DNA of 6,956 nt. Source: Candidatus Poribacteria bacterium WGA-3G (GTDB taxonomy: Bacteria; Poribacteria; WGA-4E; WGA-3G). The position numbers and the translations under genes were made by a program. Within the stretch, counting starts at the first letter, position 1. Each line of letters starts with the position of its first letter. Below are positions 6,387 to 6,956 of the stretch, piece by piece. The notes beneath the pieces are model-generated. The model saw only the letters and a list, made by a program, of their open reading frames with translations. It had not been told where the DNA came from and did no database searches. The stretch spans positions 1-6,956 of the forward strand of contig ASZN01000122.1 of assembly GCA_000406005.1 (NCBI GenBank), given 5' to 3'.

Positions 6387-6596
6387 TTATGCCTTTGTCA
6401 CCTGTATTGGTTCAGAGACATGACGAGTTAGGTATTCCAGAACTTCCTCTTGCATTTTTTCTATTTCCGCCCGGTACCCACTTGAAACGAGTGAGAATTC
6501 TTCAGCGGAGGCTTTAACACGCAATTGCAAAAGTAAGTCCTGAAAATAGGCGATACGTTGTTGACTCGTTTTGAGTTCTATATCGTTTTGAATCAT
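6387..6596 (-). CDS. Small helical protein of 69 residues, unknown function
   Basis: The product is charged and predicted largely helical: an N-terminal segment (IELKTSQQRIAYFQDLLLQL, 6-25), a middle loop around ASAEEF, and a second amphipathic helix (YRAEIEKMQEEVLEYLTRH, 41-59). No catalytic motif, signal peptide or membrane segment is seen. It ends 25 bases before the DUF4062/RecG-like gene and is probably cotranscribed with it. Small two-helix proteins in this position can be antitoxins or partner subunits, but nothing in the sequence proves either. No clear Shine-Dalgarno precedes the ATG at 6596. The coding case rests on the absence of a competing gene, the helical periodicity and the tight spacing to the next gene. 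Confidence 0.65.
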   Translation of the reverse strand: MIQNDIELKTSQQRIAYFQDLLLQLRVKASAEEFSLVSSGYRAEIEKMQEEVLEYLTRHVSEPIQVTKA

Positions 6597-6613
6597 TTAA
6601 AATTGATGCTTAT

Positions 6614-6637
6614 GGGGCGAGGAGACCTCGCCCCTAC
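6614..6637 (-). repeat. GTAG-footed palindrome, REP-like
   Basis: A perfect 9-bp stem, GGGGCGAGG (6614-6622) with CCTCGCCCC (6626-6634), encloses an AGA loop. CTAC (6634-6637) follows, so the minus strand reads GTAG at the foot of the hairpin. There is no T-tract, so it is not a typical intrinsic terminator. It lies between the remnant at the right edge and the 69-residue gene. The 3-base loop and the GTAG foot sharing its last G with the stem match the tandem repeat at 1-93, although the stems differ completely. No transposase that could act on it is in the window. Confidence 0.85.
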
Positions 6638-6673
6638 GGTTAATATACTGCCAAATTCAAAGTGGACGAATCA

Positions 6674-6956
6674 CTACTTGGGGACGATGATTTGTATAGT
6701 GAATGCATCGGCGTTTAGCGGTTTGCCTTCTTTCTTCCTAACAGATATCTCAACGTGATGTATCAAAGATTTTATGCTTTCTACCAAATTTTTTAAACGA
6801 TCTTCACGTTTAATTAAATATCTCGCATCTTCTAATAACGTTTTCTGCGTAGTGCCATATCCTTGGTATGAAGTGTTTGTATGGACAACGGTCTTATTTT
6901 TAAGAAATTATTGGATTGGATGTCTTTTTTTCAGGATCCGGTGCGAAATGCTGCGA
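6674..6956 (-). pseudogene. 3' end of an unidentified gene entering from the right, apparently frameshifted
   Basis: Two minus-strand frames adjoin here. From the window edge one frame reads 18 codons (ending TSNPIIS) to TAA at 6900-6902. Another frame is open from 6907 to TAG at 6674-6676 for 77 codons, with no ATG. Its content looks like protein: TLLEDARYLIKREDRLKNL followed by a segment ending ADAFTIQIIVPK. Removing one T from the TTT at 6905-6907 would join the frames into a single reading frame, so this may be the C-terminus of one protein broken by a single-base insertion or sequencing error. The alternative is two neighbouring fragments. I do not recognise the family. The stretch 6750-6930 is clearly more AT-rich than the genes to its left. 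Otherwise the roughly 360 bases from 6597 to the edge hold only the palindrome. Confidence 0.4.

Noticed and set aside
4719..6596. HsdM or HsdS in the cluster
   Set aside because: No methyltransferase motif (NPPF/Y) or target-recognition domain is seen; the gene in this place is the DUF4062/RecG-like protein.
6614..6634. Intrinsic terminator
   Set aside because: The stem is strong but no T-tract follows on either strand, and the GTAG foot points to a REP-like element.
6558..6758. Plus-strand 66-codon frame over the palindrome
   Set aside because: It runs through the repeat and lies opposite a more protein-like minus-strand frame; no ribosome binding site was seen.

Overview
The window is bacterial, compact, and coded almost entirely on the minus strand. 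It holds six minus-strand gene-like units plus the remains of a seventh at the right edge. No rRNA, tRNA, CRISPR array, transposase or phage gene is visible. The organism cannot be fixed from sequence alone. Short GTAG-footed palindromes between genes, a sugar-type solute-binding protein in the style of environmental bacteria, and CAGTT/GCTGA-rich spacers resemble Candidatus Poribacteria and similar uncultured marine lineages. That assignment is an inference and the sequence does not prove it.

Reading in the direction of transcription (right to left). Positions 6674-6956 hold an AT-rich, apparently frameshifted coding remnant that enters from the right edge. A GTAG-type palindrome follows at 6614-6637. 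Next comes a 69-residue helical protein (6387-6596), then a 509-residue protein (4832-6361) joining a DUF4062 N-terminus to a RecG-like/GHKL ATP-binding region and a winged-helix tail. Then comes a type I restriction HsdR subunit (2706-4718) cut short at 670 residues. It runs directly into the last third of a YgjP-type zinc metalloprotease (2434-2703). A 240-residue unknown protein (1663-2385) follows, then a secreted ABC solute-binding protein (140-1468) with its own good promoter. The left end (1-93) is three identical 31-bp tandem repeats, each a hairpin with the same GTAG foot as the palindrome on the right.

The middle of the window looks like the restriction end of a type I restriction-modification (defence) island. 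HsdR, a DUF4062/RecG-like ATPase and a YgjP protease are plausible partners there, but hsdM and hsdS are not in the window. The most striking feature is the hsdR-ygjP junction near 2727-2736. HsdR stops being recognisable just before its helicase motif VI, and within a few bases the sequence becomes YgjP family sequence in another frame. The simplest reading is one internal deletion that removed the 3' third of hsdR and the 5' half of ygjP, leaving a disabled restriction subunit. A misassembly could give the same picture. The solute-binding protein gene is a separate transcription unit, unrelated to the defence genes.
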